Source: Paenibacillus woosongensis
GTDB lineage: Bacteria > Bacillota > Bacilli > Paenibacillales > Paenibacillaceae
Direction of reading: 5' to 3'
Length of the DNA: 64,000 bases
Assembly (NCBI RefSeq): GCF_030122845.1
Contig: NZ_CP126084.1
Span: 2,914,001-2,978,000 of the forward strand
Shown: positions 45,001-52,823 of the stretch, piece after piece
Position numbering within the stretch: position 1 is the stretch's first letter
Layout of the letters: every line of letters begins with the position of its first letter
Program-made: the position numbers and the translations under genes
Notes under the pieces: generated by a model
Databases searched by the model: none
What the model was told of the DNA's origin: nothing
The model's input: the letters and a program-made list of their open reading frames with translations, nothing else

Positions 45001-45159
45001 TGCTCTGGCCGTTAACGTAATTTCGAGTTCTTTCGCAGCCAGTATCGCATCGTCAAAAAACATTTCATAAAAATCGCCCAGCCGGAAAAAAAGAAACGCA
45101 TCCTGCGCCTGGGCTTTGACACTTAAATATTGTTGAATCATCGGCGTATAGGTTGCCAT
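42076..45159 (-). CDS. mutS: DNA mismatch recognition protein MutS with repeat-bearing insertion
   Basis: Mismatch sensor ATPase. The mismatch-binding head (MATYTPMIQQYLSVKAQ ... FFRLGDFYEMFFDDA, carrying the F-x-E wedge) is followed by connector, lever and clamp domains. The ATPase has Walker A GPNMAGKSTYMRQ, Walker B LIIIDELGRGTSTSEG and THFHELA. About 1027 residues, some 150 longer than usual. The excess is an Ala/Glu/Gly-rich segment between the ATPase and the C-terminal tetramer helix (MTPLQAMQLVNDLK), and it contains three copies of a 15-residue unit (KEAGKSTVAEGVEGS). ATG at 45159 follows GGAGG by six bases. Confidence 0.94.
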   Translation of the reverse strand: MATYTPMIQQYLSVKAQAQDAFLFFRLGDFYEMFFDDAILAAKELEITLTARAGGTDEKIPMCGVPYHSAENYIHRLIEKGYKVAICEQTEDPAEAKGVVRREIVRVVTPGTVMEGKTVGEKANNYILCITERQGMMAIASCDLSTGELYASSAPASKEWLRDEVGLYDPSEIIGDGALLDWLRESSSPISKPIVYTPWDKAKDELGRKQFGEAAWVRLEPERRDCVALLVGYLSETQKRSLGQLTKISAYEPENFMILDPFTRRNLELVETVRERSKRGSLLWLLDRTETSMGARMLRRWIDKPLLHRSLIEERLEAVDHLYGSFILREDLKEALKQIYDLERLVGRIAFGSANGRDLIALKQSLRQVPAIKALCQASASTTLARVAAEMDECVDLAEQIEAAIADEPPVSVRDGGIIKKGYHERLDELREAGTNGKRWIAELEAAERQATGIKSLKIGYNKVFGYYIEVTKANLSLLPEGRYERKQTLANAERFVTPELKEKETLILEAEEKMVDLEYALFTELRERISGEITRLQRLAEQLAVIDVYRSLAAVAADSGFVKPVLTDGYNMVIEQGRHPVVESVMSDAAFIANSTKLQQEEASILLITGPNMAGKSTYMRQVALISIMAQIGSFVPAASAEIPMIDRIFTRIGAADDLIGGQSTFMVEMADIQVMTEKATSRSLIIIDELGRGTSTSEGMAIAQAVIEYVHDHIGCKALVSTHFHELAHLESSLSGLSNYSMAVQESGDKVHFLRKLIPGAADSSYGIYCARLAGLPGGIIDRAYGLLQDFEQAAAEVASGGVERRSGQAVQQSAEAADGRASGVAVQSANLLGGLAQAGSQEAAAGLRVLEESEAGAEALAGGTVLHQTGTVKEAVAETANQAWSAASPQEAGKSTAAEGVEGSKEAGKSTVAEGVEGSKEAGKSTVAEGVEGPQEPHQSMAAKEIEGPKEASSSAPNEAPGNGEVVQLSIFGDELPVAKARSSEEDAKVRSILNMVKNADLLNMTPLQAMQLVNDLKMKAKNL
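42356..42484 (-). repeat. 45-bp tandem repeat inside mutS
   Basis: tcgactccctcag recurs at 42356, 42401 and 42446, exactly 45 bp apart, and encodes 15-residue units in the inserted linker. The three copies differ by a few bases. Confidence 0.9.
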
Positions 45160-45214
45160 GATCATCCTCCATGCCCATTTCGTAGACTTCTATTATATCA
45201 AAAGCGCCCTCCGC

Positions 45215-46705
45215 TTACGAATGGTTTTCCAATTTCCAAGACCTGCGAATATCCACCGTCTCATCCCAGGTTCGCCCAGAGCATGCCGCCTCCATGAACG
45301 GCGCAATATAGCCCTCATATCGGGGGTAATCCGCCAGCTTTTGGAGATCGGCATGCAGCTGTGGCAGCACCTCTCGCAGCCGTTCCTGATTCCCTTGGTA
45401 AAAAGCGGCATGCATTCCTTCGTCGTGCAGCGGCCTGCGGGGTAGCTGTCCCGAATTCCCAGCGATCAGCGCGGCAATCGCGACGACGCCCTTCGTTACC
45501 ACAGGCGAGATCAGGAAGCTGGGCAATGTCCGATATTCGAACCCTCCATGCGGCTGCAGCCGATAATCCCCTAAATAACCGTAAAGCGGGCGCCGCCCGA
45601 AGCTCCGGCGATCCTCCATGGCAGCGACAGGCAACGCCAGATAGTTATCCAGTACCTGCAGCAGCTCGTAGGTTAGAGGAATGCCGCTGAAGTGGATATG
45701 CCCGCCTAATGGAAAACCCCGCTGAGGCATTCCCCCGGCTTGCCACAACAGCTCCTTATCCTCGATGGAGCGATAAGCGACCCGGAAGGCGTGCAGCAAT
45801 TGCACGAGCACCTCGCGAGGTTCGCCGGCAGGCTGGGGCCGCAGCTCCACAAGCGGAAAGCGGCGCTCCCCCTGGTACCTCAAAGAGTCGCAGCCTGCCT
45901 CTCCAGCGAACCCTAAATACCGGGAAGCCGGAATCACTTTGCCGGTAGCCCGGTTAAAGAGCAGAAATTCCGGGTCCATCCCCAGGAGCACCGCCGGGCC
46001 GCTTTTTTTTGCAGTGCCTTGATGCTTCCACAGCTCCTCCGCTGTTTGCCACATCGCCTTGGCAGCAAGCATAGCCCGTTCCTCCGTGCGGTAATCTGGA
46101 TTTGCTGTCACCTGCTCGACCGTAAATTTCCCGTCCTCGCCAGCCTGAAGTGTCACTTCTCCCATTTCCAGCTGCAAAGCATAAAGCGCCCGGATAGCGG
46201 TTTTCTCCAGGCGGCGTTCCAGCAGCGTGCGGCGTCCTTCCTCTCCTTGCGGCAGCGGACGGCGGGTTCCCCCGACACCTAGCTCAGCCATGTAAGTCGC
46301 TTTTAAGTGAAAGACCTGAACGACAAAGCGGCGTAGCAGTCTGCGATTGCTGCGCGTGAGCTGAGGTTCCCCCCCGTCAGAAGCCAGAACAGCGTTCAAC
46401 CCGCTTATGCTTAAGCGCTTCTGCCGTTTCGCAATCGAGCTTGCGAGAAATTCGCCCAAGTGACCGTTGATCGTATGAAAGCTATTGTTCTCGTTTTGCA
46501 CCTGTGGATTTTTTTCAGAGAACCTGATTTCTATCCATTCCATTGAGCCTGACAATGGGCGCCTCGATACGCTTACTGGCCTTATACCGCTGTCCACCTG
46601 GTCCGTTGCGGACTGTAACAGCGCCGTTATTGCATCAAGCAGCTTCTGCGCAGATGCTCCGCGGATGATCTGAATCCGCGTTCCGATCGGGCGAAGTCCC
46701 TCCAT
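45215..46705 (-). CDS. Putative amidoligase (COOH-NH2 ligase type 2) domain protein
   Basis: About 496 residues. The C-terminal half (about residues 240-460) has the glutamine-synthetase-like COOH-NH2 ligase pattern: LLGMDPEFLLFNRATGK, FPLVELRPQPAGEP, FPLGGHIHFSGIPLTYE and GFEYRTLPSFLISP. The N-terminal half is poorly conserved. Such ligases form amide or isopeptide bonds between amines and carboxylates. ATG at 46705 (MEGLRPIGTRIQ) follows AGGAGGGG. It sits between cotE and mutS, so a role in modifying or cross-linking spore-coat material is a reasonable inference but is not shown. Confidence 0.7.
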   Translation of the reverse strand: MEGLRPIGTRIQIIRGASAQKLLDAITALLQSATDQVDSGIRPVSVSRRPLSGSMEWIEIRFSEKNPQVQNENNSFHTINGHLGEFLASSIAKRQKRLSISGLNAVLASDGGEPQLTRSNRRLLRRFVVQVFHLKATYMAELGVGGTRRPLPQGEEGRRTLLERRLEKTAIRALYALQLEMGEVTLQAGEDGKFTVEQVTANPDYRTEERAMLAAKAMWQTAEELWKHQGTAKKSGPAVLLGMDPEFLLFNRATGKVIPASRYLGFAGEAGCDSLRYQGERRFPLVELRPQPAGEPREVLVQLLHAFRVAYRSIEDKELLWQAGGMPQRGFPLGGHIHFSGIPLTYELLQVLDNYLALPVAAMEDRRSFGRRPLYGYLGDYRLQPHGGFEYRTLPSFLISPVVTKGVVAIAALIAGNSGQLPRRPLHDEGMHAAFYQGNQERLREVLPQLHADLQKLADYPRYEGYIAPFMEAACSGRTWDETVDIRRSWKLENHS

Positions 46706-46843
46706 TTTCTCGTCCCCTCCTGTGGCGGCGATGATTGGTGTATATTTTTTATTTTTTATACAAAAAGAGGGCAGCCGCCCTCGACGACGCCGCCCCTGCC
46801 GCATATATTAGATTATCTTCACCTAGCGCGTGTCCTCCCGAAG

Positions 46844-47389
46844 CTACAGCTCGTCGTCGAGGAGATCCGGATCCAGATCTTCGTAATCCCCCGGATCGGA
46901 ACCAAAATCGAACTCCTTGTCTTCGTAACCGCCGCCCGGCACAACGAGGACATTGATCTTCGTTTCAGCGATAAGCTCGACGGCGAACTCCCGCTCTACG
47001 CGGATGGATACACGGCCATCCCCAGATACGCCGGCTTCAACGGTGCTCGGTTCCTGCGTTGCCTCCGCGGATACTTCCACCGTTGAAGAGCGGTGCCTGG
47101 AGTCTACATAGCTCAGTGGCACGTGCTCTACATAGGAAATCGTCTCTTTGGCTACCTCGGTCTGGGAGTTTTTGCTGAAGGAATACCAGATGTTCACATC
47201 GTAACTACCAATAACTTCGATTCCGTCGCCTGCGGAGACCGCCTCATACTGGTGGTTTATAATCCACGCGCCAAGTATGCTGGTCGGTTTATGAGGCGGA
47301 GTCACGGTATGGGTTACGGTAGAGAACTTACGACCTTTGCCGCAGATCGCTTTCGTTATAATCTCTCTACTTTGATATTTCGATGACAT
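46844..47389 (-). CDS. cotE: Spore coat morphogenetic protein CotE
   Basis: Organises assembly of the outer spore coat. 181 residues with REIITKAICGKGRKFSTVTH, ILGAWIINHQYEA, IEVIGSYDVNIWYSFSKNS and REFAVELIAETKINVLV, plus a strongly acidic tail (YEDLDPDLLDDEL), all as in CotE. Start ATG at 47389 with GGAGGAGG upstream. The neighbouring mutS and mutL are the same as in Bacillus subtilis, with the amidoligase inserted between. A sigma-E-like -10 CATACAAT lies 33 bp before the start, and an unusual 111-bp tandem repeat lies further upstream. Confidence 0.93.
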   Translation of the reverse strand: MSSKYQSREIITKAICGKGRKFSTVTHTVTPPHKPTSILGAWIINHQYEAVSAGDGIEVIGSYDVNIWYSFSKNSQTEVAKETISYVEHVPLSYVDSRHRSSTVEVSAEATQEPSTVEAGVSGDGRVSIRVEREFAVELIAETKINVLVVPGGGYEDKEFDFGSDPGDYEDLDPDLLDDEL

Positions 47390-47421
47390 GTTCGAACCTC
47401 CTCCATACATCATTCACTACA

Positions 47422-47450
47422 ATTGTATGCAGGACATAGGCGAATGTTGA
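47422..47450 (-). promoter_or_regulatory. Predicted sigma-E promoter of cotE
   Basis: On the minus strand CATACAAT (47422-47429) matches the sigma-E -10, with TCAACATT (47443-47450) 13 bases upstream resembling its -35. Early mother-cell expression is what is known for cotE. Confidence 0.5.
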
Positions 47451-47470
47451 TTGGACGAAGTAAAATAATA

Positions 47471-47738
47471 AGAAAAACGTCAATCGAAGTACCTCCTAGG
47501 AAGACAGACCGCTTTTAAAGGTAGTTTTTCTTGCGATATAAGGATGATGAATCCAGGGTGCTTAGACATACTTATATCTAAAGAAAAACGTCAATCGAAG
47601 TACCTCCTAGGAAGACAGACCGCTTTTAAAGGTAGTTTTTCTTGCGATATAAGGATGATGAATCCAGGGTGCTTAGACATACTTATATCTAAAGAAAAAC
47701 GTCAATCGAAGTACCTTCTAGGAAGACAGACCTCAATC
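47471..47738. repeat. 111-bp tandem repeat (about 2.4 copies) upstream of cotE
   Basis: agaaaaacgtcaatcgaagt begins at 47471, 47582 and 47693, exactly 111 bp apart. The first two copies are nearly identical and the third is cut after about 46 bp. Each unit contains aagaaaaac and its complement gtttttctt, and on the minus strand AGGAGGTACTTCGATTGACG, which looks like a ribosome site plus TTG. Confidence 0.92.
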
Positions 47739-47772
47739 GCCACCGTAGGAACATAACCTCGAGCCCAGACTC

Positions 47773-48729
47773 TTATGTCTTGGAAAACGTGGGAACTTTA
47801 TCTTTTTTGGCAATTTCCAGATACATCGCCAGCTCCCGGCAGATTTGCAGTACAGCAGAGCGAATTTCGAATTCCTCTCTTGTGGAGGGCAGCTCCATTT
47901 TTTTGAATTCCTGTTCCCACTCCGCAAGCATAGCCTCTGTTCGGCCCGTATATTCCTCTTTGGTCACATCCAGGCTCAATCGCTCGAACAGCAGGGCGGC
48001 AATATCCGTTTGCGGCATCCGCTGAAACACCTGCGCAATGAGCTCAAGCATCGATTCGATCCGCTCCAGTTGCTGCTTGCGCATGTAGAAGTACACACTC
48101 CACGATTCATCGGGCGAAACAAGCTGGTTCTCCAGCGCGCGCTCTGCTCTGGCGAGCCCGTCCTTGATTAGAGCAGCGGCCTCAATCAATTCTCTGCCGT
48201 CCCATACATGCTGCGGATGGTAAAGTGTCAGGGCAATGTGGCTAAAAATTTCCGCGAACAGCTCGTCGATTTTATGGCGAATATCGCTTAATTTATGCTG
48301 TTCATTCGGCATGTAGATGAGATTCACGGCCATCGCCGAACCCAGTCCGATTAACAGCAGCTCGATTTGCGTTAGCATCACTTGCAAACTTAGCTCCTCC
48401 CCGCCAAAAACGCGAAATACGACTACAGAGCTCGTTACGATTCCTTCCTTGAATTGCGCGCGCGACATGAGCGGGAAGGCGATCAGTATGTACAGGACAA
48501 GCACCCAAATATGGAAGCCCAGCATAAAAAACAAGCCGAACGCGAGCAGCAGCCCCAGAACCGAAGCGAAAAAACGGGAAGACACCGTTAGCAAGCTCCG
48601 CTTCCGCGTCACATCCACACCTAAAATGGCTAGCAGCCCTGCCGATAGCGCCCCTTGAATATTAAACGCATCTGCGATAATAATAGCGATTAGCGTTGCA
48701 ATCGCCGTTTTTATGACTCGAAACCCCAT
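47773..48729 (-). CDS. Aromatic acid exporter-family membrane protein (FUSC-like, YqjA type)
   Basis: About 318 residues with an N-terminal membrane domain of some five helices: IKTAIATLIAIIIADAF, GALSAGLLAILGV, FFASVLGLLLAFGLFF, WVLVLYILIAFPLM and IELLLIGLGSAMAVNLI. A long C-terminal cytoplasmic helical domain follows (RKQQLERIESMLELIAQVF). This is the pattern of the ArAE_1/DUF939 exporter family. Substrates are unknown in Firmicutes. ATG at 48729 (MGFRVIKTA) has AAAGGGGG upstream. It lies upstream of the tandem repeat and cotE. Confidence 0.82.
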   Translation of the reverse strand: MGFRVIKTAIATLIAIIIADAFNIQGALSAGLLAILGVDVTRKRSLLTVSSRFFASVLGLLLAFGLFFMLGFHIWVLVLYILIAFPLMSRAQFKEGIVTSSVVVFRVFGGEELSLQVMLTQIELLLIGLGSAMAVNLIYMPNEQHKLSDIRHKIDELFAEIFSHIALTLYHPQHVWDGRELIEAAALIKDGLARAERALENQLVSPDESWSVYFYMRKQQLERIESMLELIAQVFQRMPQTDIAALLFERLSLDVTKEEYTGRTEAMLAEWEQEFKKMELPSTREEFEIRSAVLQICRELAMYLEIAKKDKVPTFSKT

Positions 48730-48869
48730 GCCATCCCCCTTTTGAAGAACCAAGATTAGTCTGAAAAAATACGTTCACTTGATTATGTTGCCATTAGGCA
48801 TTTTATTAGTATCGTACTAGGTTTAAAGCAACGGCACAGTGACAATTCTGATGGCAAACACGGCTTAAG

Positions 48870-49390
48870 CCCTCAGTATCTGAAGTACCTCCAATTGCTC
48901 AGTTAGTTCCATAGTTCCGACAGTTCCAAAGGCCCAGTGGTTCCTGTAGTTCCTGTGGTTCTCCAACAGATCCGACAACAAGTCCAGCGTTTCTGTTAGT
49001 TCCAGAATTTCCACAATTCCGATAGTTGCACAGTTCCCGCAGTTTGGTTCCACAGTTCCTGTGGTTCTCATGGTTCCTTCGGCTTCCGTAGCTTCACTGG
49101 TACCATTGGTTCCACAGTTCCGTTAGTTCCACTGTTCCATTAGTTCCGTTAGTTACACTATTCTGTTAGGCCCACAGTTCCGTTAGTTCGACAATTCCGT
49201 TAGTTCCACTGTTCCATTAGTTCCGTTAGTTACACTATTCTGTTAGGCCCACAGTTCCGTTAGTTCGACAATTCCGTTAGTTCGACAATTCCGTTAGGCC
49301 CACAGAGTTCCGTTAATCCCACAACCCCAGAAGTTTCATAATCATAATCCCAGAAGTTTCATAATCATAATCCCAGAAGTTCCAGCTTTC
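48870..49390. repeat. Degenerate GTTCC repeat field with 77-bp and 23-bp tandem units
   Basis: Dozens of variants of (c/g)ttagttcc, cacagttcc and gacaattcc. Within it a 77-bp unit starting ttagttccactgttcc is tandemly duplicated at 49123-49199 and 49200-49276. A 23-bp unit, cccagaagtttcataatcat followed by aat, repeats at 49326, 49349 and (partly) 49372. Confidence 0.9.
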
Positions 49391-49439
49391 CTGAGTTGTT
49401 TGTTGTGAACGCCGCCGGAGTTTCCATGTTTGGCTGGGT

Positions 49440-49690
49440 CTAGCGGACCCAGAAGCCCTTATCTACAGCAAAAGAGTGCTTTCCCGTTCCCTTACGGACA
49501 CAGAAGCCCTTATTCCACTATTATTGCTCTATTTCGGGTCCATTTCCTCGAAATAGCTTCCCCTGTGTCCGTTACTACTATATTTTACCCCATTTTGCAC
49601 AAATAGCGGAACGTAGGTCCGTAAGCAACATTTCCGTAAGCAACTACTTTCCGTAAGCAACTTCTTGCCATAAGCAACTGCCTGTTGTCT
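49440..49690. repeat. Short intergenic repeats and inverted repeats
   Basis: gcggacccagaagcccttat (about 49445) and acggacacagaagcccttat (about 49494) are near-copies. cggacacag pairs with ctgtgtccg about 80 bp further on. ccgtaagcaac recurs around 49620-49675. Possibly a repeat family spread through the genome. Confidence 0.6.
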
Positions 49691-49930
49691 GTTTCGACCA
49701 CAAACTCCATCTTCCTCTCTAGATCCCTCCTCCCTCGTACCTCCTCCTCTTCTTCCACTGGAGCCTGTCCCTTTACCGTGCCCCGGCCGAACTTCGATTA
49801 CTTGTGTCTGCTTCTATATTCGCCTTCCATCAACTCGTTCCATTCAAAAAACCTCCCCAACCCCACACCGATCGAGCTGAGCTGTCCTCGAACGGGCTGA
49901 AATCGGGAAGGCGAGCTTGCTTACAACGTT

Positions 49931-50806
49931 CTACCGCTCGCGCACGAGCTTCCGCTCGATATAGACGACAAGCTGGTACATGGCGGTGGCTACGAGCGCG
50001 ATAATAACGAGGCTGGACAGCACCAGCGTGAAATTGAATACTTGAAAGCCGTAGACGATCAAATAGCCCAGGCCTATTTTGGCGACCAGAAACTCGCCGA
50101 CGATCACGCCTACCCAGGCCATGCCGACGTTCACTTTCAGTGTAGAGACAATCGTCGGGAACGAGGCGGGCAATATTGCTTTGCGGAACACATCCTGGCG
50201 GCTGCCGCCGAAGGTGCGTATCACTTTCGTATAGTTGGCATCGACTTCGTTGAAGCTCGTGTATACGACAAGCGTAGTAACAATGACCGTTATGGACAAG
50301 GTCGTGACGACGATTGCGGTAAATCCGGCACCGAACAGCACGATGAATATCGGGCCTAAGGCGACCTTCGGCATACTGTTGAAGACGACCATATAGGGAT
50401 CAAGCACTTTGGACAGAAACGGCGACCACCAGATGACGACGGCAAGCAGCGTCCCGATCAGCGTGCCTAGCAGGAAGCCGACCACGGTCTCGGATACCGT
50501 CATCGCAAGATGCGGCCAGAGCTCTCCGCTGACGATGTCTTTCACGATTTGCTGCCCCACCTTGGAGGGATAACTGAAAATCAGCACATCGATCCACTTC
50601 AGCTGCCCGGCTATTTCCCAGAGGAGTATGCACAGCAGCAATATGCTGGCCTGAACAGCAAATACGCCCTGTTTCATTCTTCGTTTGGCCTGCAGATGCT
50701 GCTGCCATTTCTGCGCCAGCCAAGTCTGCGAATCCACACTCTCACGGTTATGGCGATCCTTGTCGGTAAGATAGTCTAAGTGCTCCTCCCTACTCATCAG
50801 ACTCAC
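49931..50806 (-). CDS. ABC transporter permease (nitrate/sulfonate/taurine type)
   Basis: BPD_transp_1 permease of 291 residues with six hydrophobic segments after a hydrophilic N-terminal tail of about 45 residues. The coupling loop reads DANYTKVIRTFGGSRQDVFRKAILPASFP, with the EAA-like motif. The pattern matches SsuC/TauC/ThiX. It overlaps the ATPase gene by 4 bp (ATGA-type) and is the last gene of the operon. Together with the binding lipoprotein it probably imports a small anion or an aromatic or pyrimidine compound; no riboswitch was found that would narrow this. Confidence 0.9.
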   Translation of the reverse strand: MSLMSREEHLDYLTDKDRHNRESVDSQTWLAQKWQQHLQAKRRMKQGVFAVQASILLLCILLWEIAGQLKWIDVLIFSYPSKVGQQIVKDIVSGELWPHLAMTVSETVVGFLLGTLIGTLLAVVIWWSPFLSKVLDPYMVVFNSMPKVALGPIFIVLFGAGFTAIVVTTLSITVIVTTLVVYTSFNEVDANYTKVIRTFGGSRQDVFRKAILPASFPTIVSTLKVNVGMAWVGVIVGEFLVAKIGLGYLIVYGFQVFNFTLVLSSLVIIALVATAMYQLVVYIERKLVRER

Positions 50807-51579
50807 TCCTTTCTTTCGGACGCTTCAAGTTCTCCCCAAATTTCATGGAACAGTGCATTGAATCCCGGCTCCTCCCGCGCATAAAACGGCAGGGCCTCGC
50901 GTATATTCTTCGGTACTTCAAACACGCTGCGGATTCTGCCCGGCTTGGAGCCCAGCACAATGACCCGGTCGCTCACCGCAATCGCTTCGGATAAATCATG
51001 CGTTACGAGGATGCCGGTTTTTCTTCGCTGCTTGAGTGTATCAACTACGAGATCCTCCAGCTGAAGCTTCGTCTGGTAATCGAGTGCGGAGAAGGGTTCA
51101 TCCAGCAGCAGCAAGTCTGGATTCGTCGCCAGCGTTCTGGCCAGCGCAACGCGCTGCCTCATTCCTCCGGACAGCTGATGCGGATAGAGCTGGGCTGTCC
51201 CGGACAGTCCCATCCCCTCCAGCAGCTCCTCGGCCAGTTCCGCGCTTTGCTTGGTGAGGCGATTCGTTAATTCAAGACCGAGCAGGACATTATCGACAAT
51301 ACTCCGCCATGGAAACAGATAGTCCTGCTGCAGCATATAGCCTACCTCGGGCGTAGGCCCGGTTACAGGCTTGCCATGGAGCAGCACCAGCCCTCTGGAG
51401 GGGGAGATCAGCCCGGCCATAAGGGACAGCAGCGTAGTTTTGCCACAGCCGCTCGGACCGACCAAGCTGACCAATTCCCCGTCCTCCACGGACAGATTCA
51501 TATCCTGGAGTGCCAGCGTCGCTGCATGATCCGTTACGTAGGCAAGATCAACATCCTTCAGTTGAATGACAGGCACCAT
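50803..51579 (-). CDS. ABC transporter ATP-binding protein (SsuB/TauB type)
   Basis: ATPase of 258 residues: Walker A LVGPSGCGKTTLLS, Q-loop YMLQQDYLFPW, signature LSGGMRQRVALAR, Walker B LLLLDEPFSALD and H-loop LVTHDLSEAI, all intact. The sequence style fits the nitrate/sulfonate/taurine/thiamine-precursor class. It energises uptake by the adjacent permease. ATG at 51579; about 20 bp separate it from the lipoprotein gene upstream. Confidence 0.93.
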   Translation of the reverse strand: MVPVIQLKDVDLAYVTDHAATLALQDMNLSVEDGELVSLVGPSGCGKTTLLSLMAGLISPSRGLVLLHGKPVTGPTPEVGYMLQQDYLFPWRSIVDNVLLGLELTNRLTKQSAELAEELLEGMGLSGTAQLYPHQLSGGMRQRVALARTLATNPDLLLLDEPFSALDYQTKLQLEDLVVDTLKQRRKTGILVTHDLSEAIAVSDRVIVLGSKPGRIRSVFEVPKNIREALPFYAREEPGFNALFHEIWGELEASERKE

Positions 51580-51600
51580 GCGGTAATCACCATCCTCTCC

Positions 51601-52614
51601 TCATGGCGAAGGGGATGCTTGAACGGCAGCTTCCGCATATTTGTTGTTGGCCAATTCATCCACGGATACCCGTTCCTGTAATTCCCCTGCCCCTTCCATA
51701 ACATCCAGCAGATTATTCCAAGCCTCCTCGGCGATGGCCGGTGATTCCGCATAGGAGCCCTGCCCCAGATAACGCTTCACAGCGCTCTCGAGAATATCCA
51801 AATCGGTATCCTTGAAAAAAGGCGATATTACTTCAGCCGTTTCCGCTGGCGTATGCTCCTGCACCCATTTTTGCGCCTGATGGACCGCGTTCGTGAACTT
51901 CTGGACAATCTCGTCATTTTTCTTCATGTAGCTCTGCTTTGTCATGAATACGGTATAAGGCAGCCGCCCGCTCTCCGTACCAAAGGAAGCAATGACATGG
52001 CCCTTGCCCTCACGCTCGAAAATCGAAGCCTGCGGCTCGAAGAGCTGGACAAACTGCCCTGTTCCAGAGGCGTAGGCGGCAGCGATATTGGCAAAATCGA
52101 CATTCTGGATCAGCTCCAAATCACTTTGAGGATCAATGCCATGCTTGCGCAGCGTGAATTCTCCGGCCATCTGCGGCATTCCGCCCTTGCGCTGCCCGAG
52201 AAATACCGCCCCCTGGAGCTGTGACCAGTCAAAATCGTCCATCGGCTCCCTGGATACTAGAAATGTGCCATCTGTCTGCGTCAGCTGTGCGAAGTTGATC
52301 ACCGGATCTTCCGCCCCCTGCTGATAGACATATATCGAGGTTTCGGCTCCGACCAGCGCCACATCAATCGCACCAGACAACAGAGCCGTCATCGTCTTAT
52401 CGCCCCCGGCTGTCGTCTGCAGCTCCACATTCAATCCTTCCTCTTTGAAAAACCCCTTCTCCAAAGCGACATACTGCGGCGCATAAAATACAGAACGCGT
52501 CACTTCTCCGATCCTTACTTTATGCGTCTGTCCGTCCCCTCCGCAGCCGCCAAGCAGCGCGAGGAAGATGAATAGCGGCGCAATCCAGCCTGCGGCATAA
52601 CGTATAACCCTCAT
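51601..52614 (-). CDS. ABC transporter substrate-binding lipoprotein (SsuA/NMT1-like)
   Basis: About 337 residues. The signal peptide (VIRYAAGWIAPLFIFLALLG) ends in the lipobox LLGGC. The mature protein has the NMT1/SsuA pattern: YAPQYVALEKGFFKEEGLNVEL, GGDKTMTALLSGAIDVALVGAETS and TYVF-like LPYTVFMTKQSY. It binds the substrate outside the membrane. ATG at 52614 follows GAGGTG by about six bases; the GTG three codons earlier is part of that site. First gene of the three-gene operon. The ligand is unknown: sulfonate, nitrate or thiamine-precursor transport are all compatible. Confidence 0.88.
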   Translation of the reverse strand: MRVIRYAAGWIAPLFIFLALLGGCGGDGQTHKVRIGEVTRSVFYAPQYVALEKGFFKEEGLNVELQTTAGGDKTMTALLSGAIDVALVGAETSIYVYQQGAEDPVINFAQLTQTDGTFLVSREPMDDFDWSQLQGAVFLGQRKGGMPQMAGEFTLRKHGIDPQSDLELIQNVDFANIAAAYASGTGQFVQLFEPQASIFEREGKGHVIASFGTESGRLPYTVFMTKQSYMKKNDEIVQKFTNAVHQAQKWVQEHTPAETAEVISPFFKDTDLDILESAVKRYLGQGSYAESPAIAEEAWNNLLDVMEGAGELQERVSVDELANNKYAEAAVQASPSP

Positions 52615-52692
52615 ATCCGTCACCTCTTTCTTATTGAAGCTTTAGTAAAGAATATGCGCATGCCCTTGATTTGGTTATGACATGCACAAAGA

Positions 52693-52733
52693 GGCCGCCG
52701 CTAACGATATGTCGTTTATCCTTAGCGACGGCC
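52693..52733 (-). terminator. Hairpin after the carboxypeptidase gene
   Basis: The minus strand reads GGCCGTCGCTAAGGAT ... ATCGTTAGCGGCGGCC, then CTCTTTG. A second small stem, ttgaagcc/ggcttcaa, lies at 52747-52767. The T run is weak. Confidence 0.55.
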
Positions 52734-52823
52734 CCTGGTTTGGAGGTTGAAGCCTATGCGGCTTCAATTCTGTATTCTATTGTTTCCATGGATCTAGGGT
52801 TGGTCTAGTAATTGATCTAGTGG

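Larger units (their letters stand above)
48730..49930. other. Repeat-rich non-coding region
   Basis: About 1.2 kb with no supported gene. It is made of a degenerate GTTCC-type repeat field (48870-49390) and a second set of short repeats (49440-49690), described separately. The open frames here (48865-49071 on minus, 49685-49900 on plus) are simple products of the repeats or lack ribosome sites. Confidence 0.7.

Noticed and set aside
47544-47756. A 70-codon ORF within the 111-bp repeats
   Set aside because: It is created by the tandem repeat itself (the peptide repeats with it) and has no supporting ribosome site on that strand.
48870-49390. Possible CRISPR array
   Set aside because: The repeats are degenerate and contiguous, with no constant repeat alternating with unique spacers and no cas genes nearby.
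49685-49900. A Ser/Pro-rich 71-codon ORF downstream of the ABC transporter
   Set aside because: No ribosome site, low complexity, and it lies at the end of the repeat-rich region.
52624-52823. TPP or other riboswitch upstream of the SsuA-like lipoprotein gene
   Set aside because: Only two simple hairpins are present, and they fit termination of the carboxypeptidase transcript. The CUGAGA-type TPP core is missing.
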